64,000 bases of DNA. Origin: Elusimicrobiota bacterium (GTDB lineage Bacteria > Elusimicrobiota > Elusimicrobia > UBA1565 > UBA9628). A program made the position numbers and the translations under genes. The DNA lies in contig PLZD01000032.1 of NCBI GenBank assembly GCA_003151975.1, forward strand, positions 62,001 through 126,000, in the 5' to 3' direction. Each line of letters begins with the position of its first letter. Position 1 is the stretch's first letter. Of the stretch, positions 8,816-15,852 are shown one piece after another. The notes below the pieces were generated by a model. It was not told the DNA's origin, ran no database searches, and saw only the letters and a list, made by a program, of their open reading frames with translations.

Positions 8816-10175
8816 TGTTGGCCTTCCAGGCGGACAGCGATTCCAAAGTGGCGAGCTGGATCAAAATTTGGGTGCGGGTCCGGGCCCCGGTCACGCGCGA
8901 CTGAACGGAGTTCAAATCGGCCGTCTCGACGTCGAGTATGGTCGAGCCGCCGTCGCGGTAGGAGGCGTAGCGCAGCCGCGCGATCTCGGCCGTCTCGTCG
9001 ATCGACTCGCGGTCGAGCGCCTCCTCGTCGCGCAGCGCCGAGAATTGGTCGCGGGCCTTGTGCCAGTCGCGCACGAGCTCGTCGAGGGCCTCGTCGCGGC
9101 GGCTCTCGGTGGAGGCGGCCAGCATTCGCTGCGCCGCGGCTTGGTTCTTCGTGCGCCCCCACTCGAATAGGGGCACGCTCGCGGAGACGCCCGCCGTGTT
9201 CTGCCAGACGCTCGAGAGCAGGGGCAAGTTCGGGTAGATATAATCGGACTTATACGTCAGCTGCAGCCGGGGCCAGCGCGCCGCGGAGATGCTGTCGGCG
9301 GAGAGCTTTTGCGACTCGGCCTGCCGGGACAGCGCCAGTAGTTGCGGATACGAGCCGTCGACGGGAGCTCCGGCGGCGCCCTCGAGCCGGGCCTCGACCG
9401 TTTCCAACGGCTCCAGCTCGATGCTGACCGTCGGCGTGCTCACGCCCGCCGGCAAGGGCGACTCGACTCGGGCATTGATGGGCGAGGACACGTCCAAGTC
9501 CTGGCCTCGGCCGGTCTGGGCGAACAGCGCCCGGAGCGCCGCGGCAAGATCGGCCTGCGCCGCGCGCAGATCGCGCCGCCGGTCGAGGACCTGCTGGTGG
9601 GCCGAGAGCCAGTCGATGCGGCTGGCGGCGCCCGCGCGATAGCGCTTGTCGATGTCGTTGTACTGCGCGCCCGCCAAGCGGAGCGAGTCGATCAGGGAGC
9701 GTTCCTGCTCGAGCGCCAGCTGGACCTGGAAATAGTCCAGCCGCGTGATGAGGCGCACCTGGCGCCGGACCAAGTCGCGCTGGGCCTCCTCGGACGAGGC
9801 GAGAGCTTTCTGACTGCGCCAGGACTTGAGCAGGCCGCCGTTGTCCCACAGCGTGTATTGGAGCGTCGGGCCGACCGAGTAGTTGTTGTGATCTCCGAAC
9901 GGGACCGCCGGCGCGCCGGGCGCCGGCGAGAAATTCGGGACCTGAGTCTGATATTGATAGCTGCCGTCGACCGTCACGCGCGGGATCAACTGGGAAAGCT
10001 GGACCTCGACTTGGGACTGCGCCGCGGCGAGATCGCTGAGCGCTCCCTTGAGGATCGGAGAATGCTCGAAGGCCTGGCGCTCGGCCTCCTCCAAGCTCAG
10101 CACGAGCTTGGGCGGCTCCTGGGCCGCCGCGAGCTGAGTCAGGGCCATCGCCAAGGCCAGCAAAAACGGTCTCAC
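8805..10175 (-). CDS. TolC-family outer-membrane efflux channel
   Basis: A 456-aa outer-membrane factor. GTG at 10175 overlaps the tetR stop (GTGA). A signal peptide (about residues 1-18, ending LAAA) is followed by two repeats rich in long amphipathic helices (EEAERQAFEHSPIL, RQVRLITRLDYF, DELVRDWHKA), as in TolC proteins. It provides the trans-envelope exit duct for the exporter encoded downstream. Confidence 0.9.
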   Translation of the reverse strand: MRPFLLALAMALTQLAAAQEPPKLVLSLEEAERQAFEHSPILKGALSDLAAAQSQVEVQLSQLIPRVTVDGSYQYQTQVPNFSPAPGAPAVPFGDHNNYSVGPTLQYTLWDNGGLLKSWRSQKALASSEEAQRDLVRRQVRLITRLDYFQVQLALEQERSLIDSLRLAGAQYNDIDKRYRAGAASRIDWLSAHQQVLDRRRDLRAAQADLAAALRALFAQTGRGQDLDVSSPINARVESPLPAGVSTPTVSIELEPLETVEARLEGAAGAPVDGSYPQLLALSRQAESQKLSADSISAARWPRLQLTYKSDYIYPNLPLLSSVWQNTAGVSASVPLFEWGRTKNQAAAQRMLAASTESRRDEALDELVRDWHKARDQFSALRDEEALDRESIDETAEIARLRYASYRDGGSTILDVETADLNSVQSRVTGARTRTQILIQLATLESLSAWKANNEK

Positions 10176-10813
10176 TTTCCCCTCCCCGGCGCCAGCGCGG
10201 CTAGGACCATGTCGGCGCGCGTCTCGATCATCTCGTCGCTGAGCAGCGTCTCGGAAAACTCGCGCAGCGGGGTGCCGGCGATCGTCTTAATCTTGTTCGC
10301 CTCGAAGGCGGTCACGACGATGTTGGGCAGGCCCATCGTGCTCATCGAAAACATGGCCAGGCTCGGCACCGGCAGGGGGCGCACGACGCCCTCTTTGCGG
10401 CATTCGCTCAAGAGCCCAATCAGGACCCCGGCGTGCCTGGGGAATTTCTCCTTCGCGAAGGCCAGGATGTCGGGCTGGGAGTTGAGCAGCTCGCGCAGCA
10501 GCAGAGTGTAAAGGACGCGGTTCTCGCGCGCGAACCGCGCGAAGGCGACCAGCACGCGACGCAGGCGCGCCCGCGCGCCCCCCGAACCCTCCGCCGCTTC
10601 GACGAAAGTCTTGAAGAAATCCTCGTAGACCTCGTCCATCACGCGCCGAACGAAGACCTCGCGCGTCTTAAAATGATAATGGAACATGCCGACGTTGACG
10701 CCGGCGCGGCGCGCGACCTCGCGCACGGACAGGCCCGAGAAGCCGGCGGCGGGCACCATCGCGCGGGCCGCGGCGACGAGCTTGAGATCTAGATTCTGGG
10801 ATGGTCGCGACAT
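10172..10813 (-). CDS. TetR-family repressor of the efflux operon
   Basis: A 213-aa TetR regulator with an N-terminal helix-turn-helix (GFSGLSVREVARRAGVNVGMFHYHFKTREVF, about residues 22-52) and a helical ligand domain. It is the first gene of the seven-gene operon, with the same gene order logic as E. coli cecR-ybhGFSR. The only promoter seen for the operon lies in front of it and is covered by a symmetrical dyad, so autorepression relieved by an effluxed ligand is likely. No Shine-Dalgarno precedes the ATG, which is about 10 nt from the predicted transcript start. Confidence 0.9.
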   Translation of the reverse strand: MSRPSQNLDLKLVAAARAMVPAAGFSGLSVREVARRAGVNVGMFHYHFKTREVFVRRVMDEVYEDFFKTFVEAAEGSGGARARLRRVLVAFARFARENRVLYTLLLRELLNSQPDILAFAKEKFPRHAGVLIGLLSECRKEGVVRPLPVPSLAMFSMSTMGLPNIVVTAFEANKIKTIAGTPLREFSETLLSDEMIETRADMVLAALAPGRGK

Positions 10814-10815
10814 AA

Positions 10816-10858
10816 TTAGTTGCGTGTATAATTATACATAAGACTAATAAAAAGTCAA
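10816..10858 (-). promoter_or_regulatory. efflux operon promoter with TetR-type operator
   Basis: On the minus strand, -35 TTGACT (10858-10853), a 16-bp spacer and -10 TATAAT (10836-10831). A perfect 14-bp palindrome TGTATAATTATACA (10825-10838) covers the -10. Outer arms TTAGT and ACTAA (10816-10820 and 10843-10847) extend the symmetry to 32 bp. A repressor bound here would block RNA polymerase directly. Confidence 0.8.
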
Positions 10859-10866
10859 GAGGCGAG

Positions 10867-10889
10867 AACAAAATCTAAGCGAAGGCTTA
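10867..10889 (-). terminator. short terminator-like hairpin after nth
   Basis: The nth stop codon is part of the hairpin TAAGC-CTTC-GCTTA (minus strand, 10889-10876), followed by ATTTTGTT. The stem is only 5 bp, so termination may be weak. It separates nth from the tetR promoter. Confidence 0.4.
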
Positions 10890-11537
10890 AACGCCGCGCT
10901 TAGGGCAGAACTTGGACAGCGCGCACGAACCGCACTCAGGGCTGCGGGCAAAGCACACCCGGCGGCCGTGCCAGACCATCGCATGGCCGAAGAAGATCCA
11001 GTCTTCGCGGGGCACGCAGGCCATCAGATCCCGCTCGACCTTCACCGGATCGGTCTCATCGCTCAAGCCCGTCCGGTAGGCCAGGCGCTTCATGTGCGTG
11101 TCGACGACGATGCCCTCGGACTTGCCGAAGGCCGTGCCCAGGATGACGTTGGCCGTCTTGCGCGCCACTCCGCGCAGCTTTAAAAGCTCCTCCATCGTTT
11201 GGGGAACCTTCCCGCCGAAGTCGGCGACGAGGGTCCTGGCGGTCTCGACGATCGACTTCGCCTTGGAACGGAAGAAGCCCGCCGAGCGGATCAGCGCTTC
11301 GAGCTCGGAGACTTCGGCCCCCGCGTAATCCTTCGCGGTCTTGTACCGCGCGAAGAGCGCCTTGGTGATGACATTGACGCGCTTGTCGGTGCACTGCGCC
11401 GACAGAATGGTCGCGACGATGAGCTCGAGCGGAGTCTTGAAGTCGAGTTCGCAGTGGGCGCGGGGATAGAGGATTTTAAGCGCCGCGACCGCCTTGCGCG
11501 CCTGGACCCCGCGGTCTAGCGCCCGAAGACGTCCCAC
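10887..11537 (-). CDS. nth: endonuclease III (DNA glycosylase/AP lyase)
   Basis: Base-excision repair enzyme removing oxidised pyrimidines and nicking abasic sites. Motifs: the helix-hairpin-helix LLKLRGVARKTANV containing the catalytic Lys, the catalytic Asp in VVDTHMKR, and the 4Fe-4S cluster ligands in the spacing C-x6-C-x2-C-x5-C at the C-terminus (CFARSPECGSCALSKFC). The longest start is GTG at 11537, which overlaps the upstream gene by 22 nt. No better ATG/GTG exists before the conserved region. Length 216 aa is normal for the family. Confidence 0.95.
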   Translation of the reverse strand: MGRLRALDRGVQARKAVAALKILYPRAHCELDFKTPLELIVATILSAQCTDKRVNVITKALFARYKTAKDYAGAEVSELEALIRSAGFFRSKAKSIVETARTLVADFGGKVPQTMEELLKLRGVARKTANVILGTAFGKSEGIVVDTHMKRLAYRTGLSDETDPVKVERDLMACVPREDWIFFGHAMVWHGRRVCFARSPECGSCALSKFCPKRGV

Positions 11538-12136
11538 GTCAGAGTGGCGATGGACGCGCCGATAATGGCGAGCTCGCGCTTGCCGTAGAGCCTCGGGTCG
11601 GCCTTGCCGGAAATCTCGTAGCCTGTCGCCCGCCAGCGCACGCTCAGGTCCAGGCCCTGCTCATGGACCGCGAGGTCGCGCATAGGCCGGCCGATGACGT
11701 GCAGGCGGACCTTCAGCGCGCCGTCCTTGCCCTCGGCGTCCTTGTAGACGCCGTCCAGCAGGAACAGGTCGGCGCCGGATGGGCGGATCTCCACGTTTAC
11801 GCCGCCGCCCATTAGAGAGAGACCCGACAGGGTCGAGCGTCGATCCAGCGCAATGGCGTTGCCTTTCAGATAGCCGTTGATCCAGAAAGAGTCCCCGCCG
11901 CCCCGGCTGATGTCGACGTTGACGCCCAAAGAGGGCTCGCTGATGACCGCCTCGGCCTCAACGCCGCGGTCGATGACGAGATGCACCGAGGAGAACTTCG
12001 GGGCTTGCGAGACGATCTTCGCGCGTCCCGCCTCAAGCGCGCCCGACCAAACGGCCTCGGGGGTCTTGGGAGCGGCGGCGGCCGTGGCGAGCGTCGGAAC
12101 GAAAGCGAAGGCGCAGGCGATGAGCAGTCGTCTCAT
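11516..12136 (-). CDS. exported protein of unknown function
   Basis: A 206-aa protein with a signal peptide (residues 1-21, LATAAAA). The mature part looks all-beta with repeated short strands (VNVDISRGGGDSFWING, GGGVNVEIRPSGADLFLLDG), as if two similar halves exist. No family recognised. It has its own promoter and a good Shine-Dalgarno (GAGAGGAGA, 12151-12143), and its 3' end overlaps nth by 22 nt. Confidence 0.65.
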   Translation of the reverse strand: MRRLLIACAFAFVPTLATAAAAPKTPEAVWSGALEAGRAKIVSQAPKFSSVHLVIDRGVEAEAVISEPSLGVNVDISRGGGDSFWINGYLKGNAIALDRRSTLSGLSLMGGGVNVEIRPSGADLFLLDGVYKDAEGKDGALKVRLHVIGRPMRDLAVHEQGLDLSVRWRATGYEISGKADPRLYGKRELAIIGASIATLTWDVFGR

Positions 12137-12168
12137 GGTCGGTCTCCTCTCGGCGAGGGCAAGGCGGT

Positions 12169-12197
12169 ATTATACCCGAAAGGCCTAGTTTTGTCCA
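12169..12197 (-). promoter_or_regulatory. sigma70-type promoter of the 206-aa secreted protein
   Basis: Minus strand: TGGACA (12197-12192), 17-bp spacer, TATAAT (12174-12169). The start codon is 32 nt further on, leaving room for the Shine-Dalgarno, so this gene has a normal leader. Confidence 0.7.
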
Positions 12198-12210
12198 GGC
12201 CTTTAGGCCT
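12197..12210 (-). terminator. stop-codon-embedded AGGCCT hairpin
   Basis: The palindrome AGGCCTAAAGGCCT begins inside the stop codon of the binding-protein gene on the minus strand (TAG then GCCT). A near-identical element follows the ATP-grasp gene at 51370-51383. It may be a small 3' hairpin that stops or protects transcripts; no long T-run follows here. Confidence 0.35.
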
Positions 12211-13933
12211 ATTTCTTGTCCAGGGTGGAATAGTCAAGCCCGAGCAGGACCGGGTTGTCGTAGAAGCCCTTGACCCAGTCGCGCATCGCGTACACGCCCA
12301 CCGGGTGCACGGTCATGATCGCCGGCGCGCGCTCGAAGCCGAGCTTGAGGATTTTTTTATAGAGCGCGGCGCGCGCAACCGGGCTCGTCTGGCGCACGGC
12401 CTGCTCGATGAGCCGGTCGAGCTCCGGGTCCGAGAAGCCCTGGGCGGACGGGTAGCGGCCCTGCGAGTGATAGAAGGCGTAGACGAAGTTGTGCGCATCG
12501 GGATAGTCGGCGTACCAGCCGCGCGAGAAGATCGGCATCAAGCGCCGCTGGGTCTTATCGAGAAAGCTCGCCCACTCGACGCCGCGCAGATCGACGCGAA
12601 ACTTCGGATTGAGCGCCTCGACTCCTTTCTTGAGGATCTGGCAGGCGGCCTGGCGATTCTCGGAGCCGACATTGTAGGTCAAAGTGAAGCGGAAACCCTT
12701 GTCCCAGACCGCGCCGCCCCACGCTTTGCGAAAATGCTCTTCGGCCTTCTTGGGATCGTAGTCGTAGTGAGGCTGTTTGGCGTCGTAGCCGGGAATGACC
12801 GGCGGGATCGGCCCGATGGCTCGCTTGGCCGTGCCTTTGAACGTGTCCTTGAGCAGGGCGTCGTAGTCGAAGGCGTAGGAAAATCCTTGGCGCACGTCTG
12901 CGTCCGTGAAAAAATCGGGAGGGATGCCGTCGCCGTCGAGCTTGCCGGAGCCGATGTCGGGATTTCCGGACGGGTTGATTTTAAAAGTAAAGTAGAGCGC
13001 GGGGTCGGTCACCAGGCGCGGCAGGCCGTCGACGAGATGCGTTTGCGGGATACCCTGAGCCAGAGTCACCAGCGGTCGCGGCACGTCGATGAGGTCGGCG
13101 TCTCCCGCCGCGAGCATGAGCTTGCGGTCGTTGAACTCGGTCAAAGTCTTGATCAGCACGCGCTTGAGCGCGGGCTTCTTGCCCCAGTAGCCGTCGTTGC
13201 GCGTGAGCAGGACATACTTGCCCGTACGGTCCCAGCGCTCGAGGCCGAAGGGCCCCGTGCCGTTCATGTGCTCGTAGAAAAAGGATTTTTCTTTCGGGGG
13301 ATCGTTGAACTCTTTCCATCGGGTTTCCGATCCGTCCCATTCGCCGTGGGTCGCGGCCCACGCTTTCGATTCGACGTAGGACCAGCGCGCCATGATCGCC
13401 AGAAACGGCGCGAACGGCCGCGAGAGCCGGACGACGACCTGATCTCCTTCCACCCGCACGGCCTTGGCGAGCGCCGTGTAGTCGAGCGTGAGCTTGCCGG
13501 AAGAATCCCGCGTCGCCGGCGCGCCCGCGATGGGCTCGAGCAGCAGCGCGGAAGGGCCGCCGGCGCGGTCTGTGATCATGAAGCGCAGCAGGCTGTAGCG
13601 CACATCCTCGGGCGTCATCGGCGTGCCGTCCTGAAATTTCACTCCTTTGCGGATCGGGAAGCGATAGGTCAGGCCGTCGGCAGAGATCAGCTTGTTGGCG
13701 ACCGAGGGGACTTTCGTCGAGAGTTTCGGGACAAATTTCGAGAGGCTGGAACCGTCGAAGGAGATCAGCGTCTCATAGACGTTCCAGATCGTGTTCTGGC
13801 TCGCGTTGTCATACGGAAAGACGGGATCGAGGCTCGTGATCTCGTCGATCTGCGCGACCGTGAACATGTCGGGGTTCTTGACGGCGGCGCGCGCCGAGGA
13901 CGCGCCGAGCAGGACCGCGAGCAGCAGCTTCAT
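12209..13933 (-). CDS. ABC transporter substrate-binding protein, family 5 (oligopeptide/dipeptide type)
   Basis: A 574-aa periplasmic binding protein of the SBP_bac_5 family (OppA/DppA-like) with a 17-residue signal peptide (LLLAVLLGASSARA). Family signatures: ITSLDPVFPYDNAS near the N-terminus, VKFQDGTPMTPEDVRYSL and HNFVYAFYHSQGRYPSAQGFSDPELDRLI near the C-terminus. No permease or ATPase genes lie nearby, so it must work with a transporter encoded elsewhere. A -10 TATACT (13947-13942) lies 8 nt from the ATG and no Shine-Dalgarno is seen, suggesting a leaderless message. Confidence 0.9.
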   Translation of the reverse strand: MKLLLAVLLGASSARAAVKNPDMFTVAQIDEITSLDPVFPYDNASQNTIWNVYETLISFDGSSLSKFVPKLSTKVPSVANKLISADGLTYRFPIRKGVKFQDGTPMTPEDVRYSLLRFMITDRAGGPSALLLEPIAGAPATRDSSGKLTLDYTALAKAVRVEGDQVVVRLSRPFAPFLAIMARWSYVESKAWAATHGEWDGSETRWKEFNDPPKEKSFFYEHMNGTGPFGLERWDRTGKYVLLTRNDGYWGKKPALKRVLIKTLTEFNDRKLMLAAGDADLIDVPRPLVTLAQGIPQTHLVDGLPRLVTDPALYFTFKINPSGNPDIGSGKLDGDGIPPDFFTDADVRQGFSYAFDYDALLKDTFKGTAKRAIGPIPPVIPGYDAKQPHYDYDPKKAEEHFRKAWGGAVWDKGFRFTLTYNVGSENRQAACQILKKGVEALNPKFRVDLRGVEWASFLDKTQRRLMPIFSRGWYADYPDAHNFVYAFYHSQGRYPSAQGFSDPELDRLIEQAVRQTSPVARAALYKKILKLGFERAPAIMTVHPVGVYAMRDWVKGFYDNPVLLGLDYSTLDKK

Positions 13934-13954
13934 GCGGCCAAAGTATAGCTGATT

Positions 13955-14563
13955 TTAGATCGGCCAGTTCTGAGGATCAAACGGAGGCGACTCCTTCTTG
14001 TCGGGCAACGACGAAAAAAAATTCTGAATGTTCTCTATGAGCCCCGGGTCGAGCTCGACGGCTTTTGACAGATCTGGCCCGCCAAGGTCCGGGCGCTTGA
14101 TCATCGTGTAGAAGCAGCCGCGCAGCATCCACATGCGTCCTTCCTCCGGCGAGCGGCGCACGAGCCCATTGAGATCGGCGATCGCGCCTTCGCGGTCGCC
14201 CAGCTGCTCGCGCAGGGCTGCGCGCTGTGCACGCGCGTCGGCGTAAGCGCCGTCGAGCTTCAGCGCCTCGTCATATTCGGCCAGCGCGTCTTTCCCTTGG
14301 CCGACCGCGTCGAAAGCTTTAGCGAGATTGAAGCGGATCGGCGGATACACCGGCAGGTGGAGACGCGCTAGCTTGAAGAACGGCAGCGCGTCGACGGGCC
14401 GGCCGAGTCCAGTCAGCGCATGGCCCTTCAAGGTCAACGCGGCTGCGTCCTCGGGATCGACCCGGAGGATGCCATCGCAGAGAGCGCTAGCTTCCTGGCA
14501 TTTCCCTTCGGCGAGCAAGACCTCCGCCTTATTGAGGACCTCGAGATTGTCGGGCGTGCTCAT
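13955..14563 (-). CDS. TPR-repeat protein, copy 2
   Basis: A 202-aa cytoplasmic tetratricopeptide protein with about five TPR units (for example EDAAALTLKGHALTGLGRPVDA). It is a clear paralogue of the next gene upstream: same length and, by eye, about half the residues identical over the first 130. Its own promoter (-10 TATACT near 14605) and leader with GTGAGGA precede it. TPR proteins act as assembly or chaperone adaptors; proximity to the exported kinase-like protein suggests but does not prove a partner role. Confidence 0.75.
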   Translation of the reverse strand: MSTPDNLEVLNKAEVLLAEGKCQEASALCDGILRVDPEDAAALTLKGHALTGLGRPVDALPFFKLARLHLPVYPPIRFNLAKAFDAVGQGKDALAEYDEALKLDGAYADARAQRAALREQLGDREGAIADLNGLVRRSPEEGRMWMLRGCFYTMIKRPDLGGPDLSKAVELDPGLIENIQNFFSSLPDKKESPPFDPQNWPI

Positions 14564-14615
14564 TCGTCCTCACTGAGGAACGATCTTCGACTCACGGCCT
14601 AAGTATAGCCGATTT

Positions 14616-15224
14616 CTACAAAGGGCCGTGCGGCTCGTCCTGGCCCGCATTGGGGTCGAGTTGCAACTTCCCCCAAGAAAGCCTGTATATCTCATCGGTC
14701 CACTTCGTCCGCATGCTCAACAGCAAATCGAACTCACGCTTCGCCTCGGGCAAACGGTTCGCCGCCAGAAGGCAGCGGCCCCACATCATGCGCCAACTTG
14801 GGTTATCGGGATTGCGTCGCATGAGTTCGTCACAGTCGGAGAGGGCTCCCTTGTGATCGCCTCTGGCAGAAAGCAAGGCAGCTCTAGCCGACAGCGCCGA
14901 CTGGTTCCCCGCATCAATGTTGAGCGCCTCATTGAACTCAGCTAGGGCGCCGTCGGAGTCGCCGGCCTCGGCGAGCGCCTTTCCAAGGTTATAGCGCACC
15001 GGAGAATACGACGGCAAAAAGAGGCGCGCCAACTTGTAGCAGGGCAAAGCTTCTTTCGGCCGTCCCAATTCCGTCAGGCAGCGGCCTTTCAGAGTCAGCG
15101 CTGCGGCGTCTTCCGAGTCTTTCGAAAGCACTCGATCACACATAGGCAACGCCCGGGCACAGTCGCCCTTGTCGGCCAGAGCTTCGGCCTCTTCAAGAAT
15201 TTTCAGATGTGCGGGAGTGCTCAT
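14616..15224 (-). CDS. TPR-repeat protein, copy 1
   Basis: A 202-aa TPR protein (GKALAEAGDSDGALAEFNEALNID, CDELMRRNPDNPSWRMMWGRCLLAANRLPEA). It starts 7 nt after the 206-aa gene, so it is probably the last gene of the transcript that begins with the 1826-aa protein. Paralogue of the downstream TPR gene, apparently by tandem duplication. No signal peptide. Confidence 0.75.
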   Translation of the reverse strand: MSTPAHLKILEEAEALADKGDCARALPMCDRVLSKDSEDAAALTLKGRCLTELGRPKEALPCYKLARLFLPSYSPVRYNLGKALAEAGDSDGALAEFNEALNIDAGNQSALSARAALLSARGDHKGALSDCDELMRRNPDNPSWRMMWGRCLLAANRLPEAKREFDLLLSMRTKWTDEIYRLSWGKLQLDPNAGQDEPHGPL

Positions 15225-15231
15225 CGCAGCG

Positions 15232-15852
15232 TCATCCAGAGGGAGAGGATTTGACCGGCAGCGAAGTCTGCAGAATCCCCCCCTCGGTCAGCTTGATCGT
15301 CTTGTAGCCGCTCGGAGGATTTTCTGCTGTCGGCTCCTTCTCGATCCTGAGCTCCGCGGTCTTCCGGCGCAGCGCCACGGCTTCCGCCCATTTCTGGCAC
15401 GGAACCTCGTCGAGATTGATCGGGAAGAGGCAGCACTCCGCCTCGGCCGCATGGAAAAAATCGAGCAGAACACCCGCCCAGCGCGTGGCGAAGTGCGAAG
15501 AAGAACGCTGACGATGCCAGGTTTCTTCGGAGACGGTCACCATCAAGACGGCGGCAGGCTCAGACCGCAGAAACTCGACGCGGACAGGCTGATCCGCCTG
15601 CAGTTCGAAAGCGAGTCCGTCCCAATGCTCGGCGAACTCCACGCCATCGCGCCACTCCGTTATCTCGACGCGCTTGCCGTCCTCGAACAACCCCGAATTT
15701 CGATTGAACATCCTCTGCTGGAGATTTGGTCCGGACGGCAGGCGGTAACTGTCGCGCTGGAACCGCAACAGAGTCTTCTTGAATAACATATCGAAAGGCG
15801 CGCGGCATTTCCAGAACAGCGCGGTGCGGGAGCCTTCTGACGCCGCGCTCAA
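15232..15852 (-). CDS. unknown cytoplasmic protein coupled to the 1826-aa exported protein
   Basis: A 206-aa protein with no recognised domain. TTG at 15852 overlaps the stop of the giant gene (TTGA), as many genes here do with other start codons. An alternative start is Met22 at 15789 (MLFKKTLLRF). It is acidic and mixed alpha/beta with several Trp (ITEWRDG, EETWHRQ, FATRWAGVLLDFFHAAEAE). Position directly after a large secreted effector-like gene is typical for an immunity protein or secretion chaperone, but the sequence itself gives no proof. Confidence 0.6.
   Translation of the reverse strand: MSAASEGSRTALFWKCRAPFDMLFKKTLLRFQRDSYRLPSGPNLQQRMFNRNSGLFEDGKRVEITEWRDGVEFAEHWDGLAFELQADQPVRVEFLRSEPAAVLMVTVSEETWHRQRSSSHFATRWAGVLLDFFHAAEAECCLFPINLDEVPCQKWAEAVALRRKTAELRIEKEPTAENPPSGYKTIKLTEGGILQTSLPVKSSPSG

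Noticed and set aside
11981-13948. 655-aa plus-strand open frame
   Set aside because: Antisense to the binding-protein gene, which has a signal peptide and clear family motifs.
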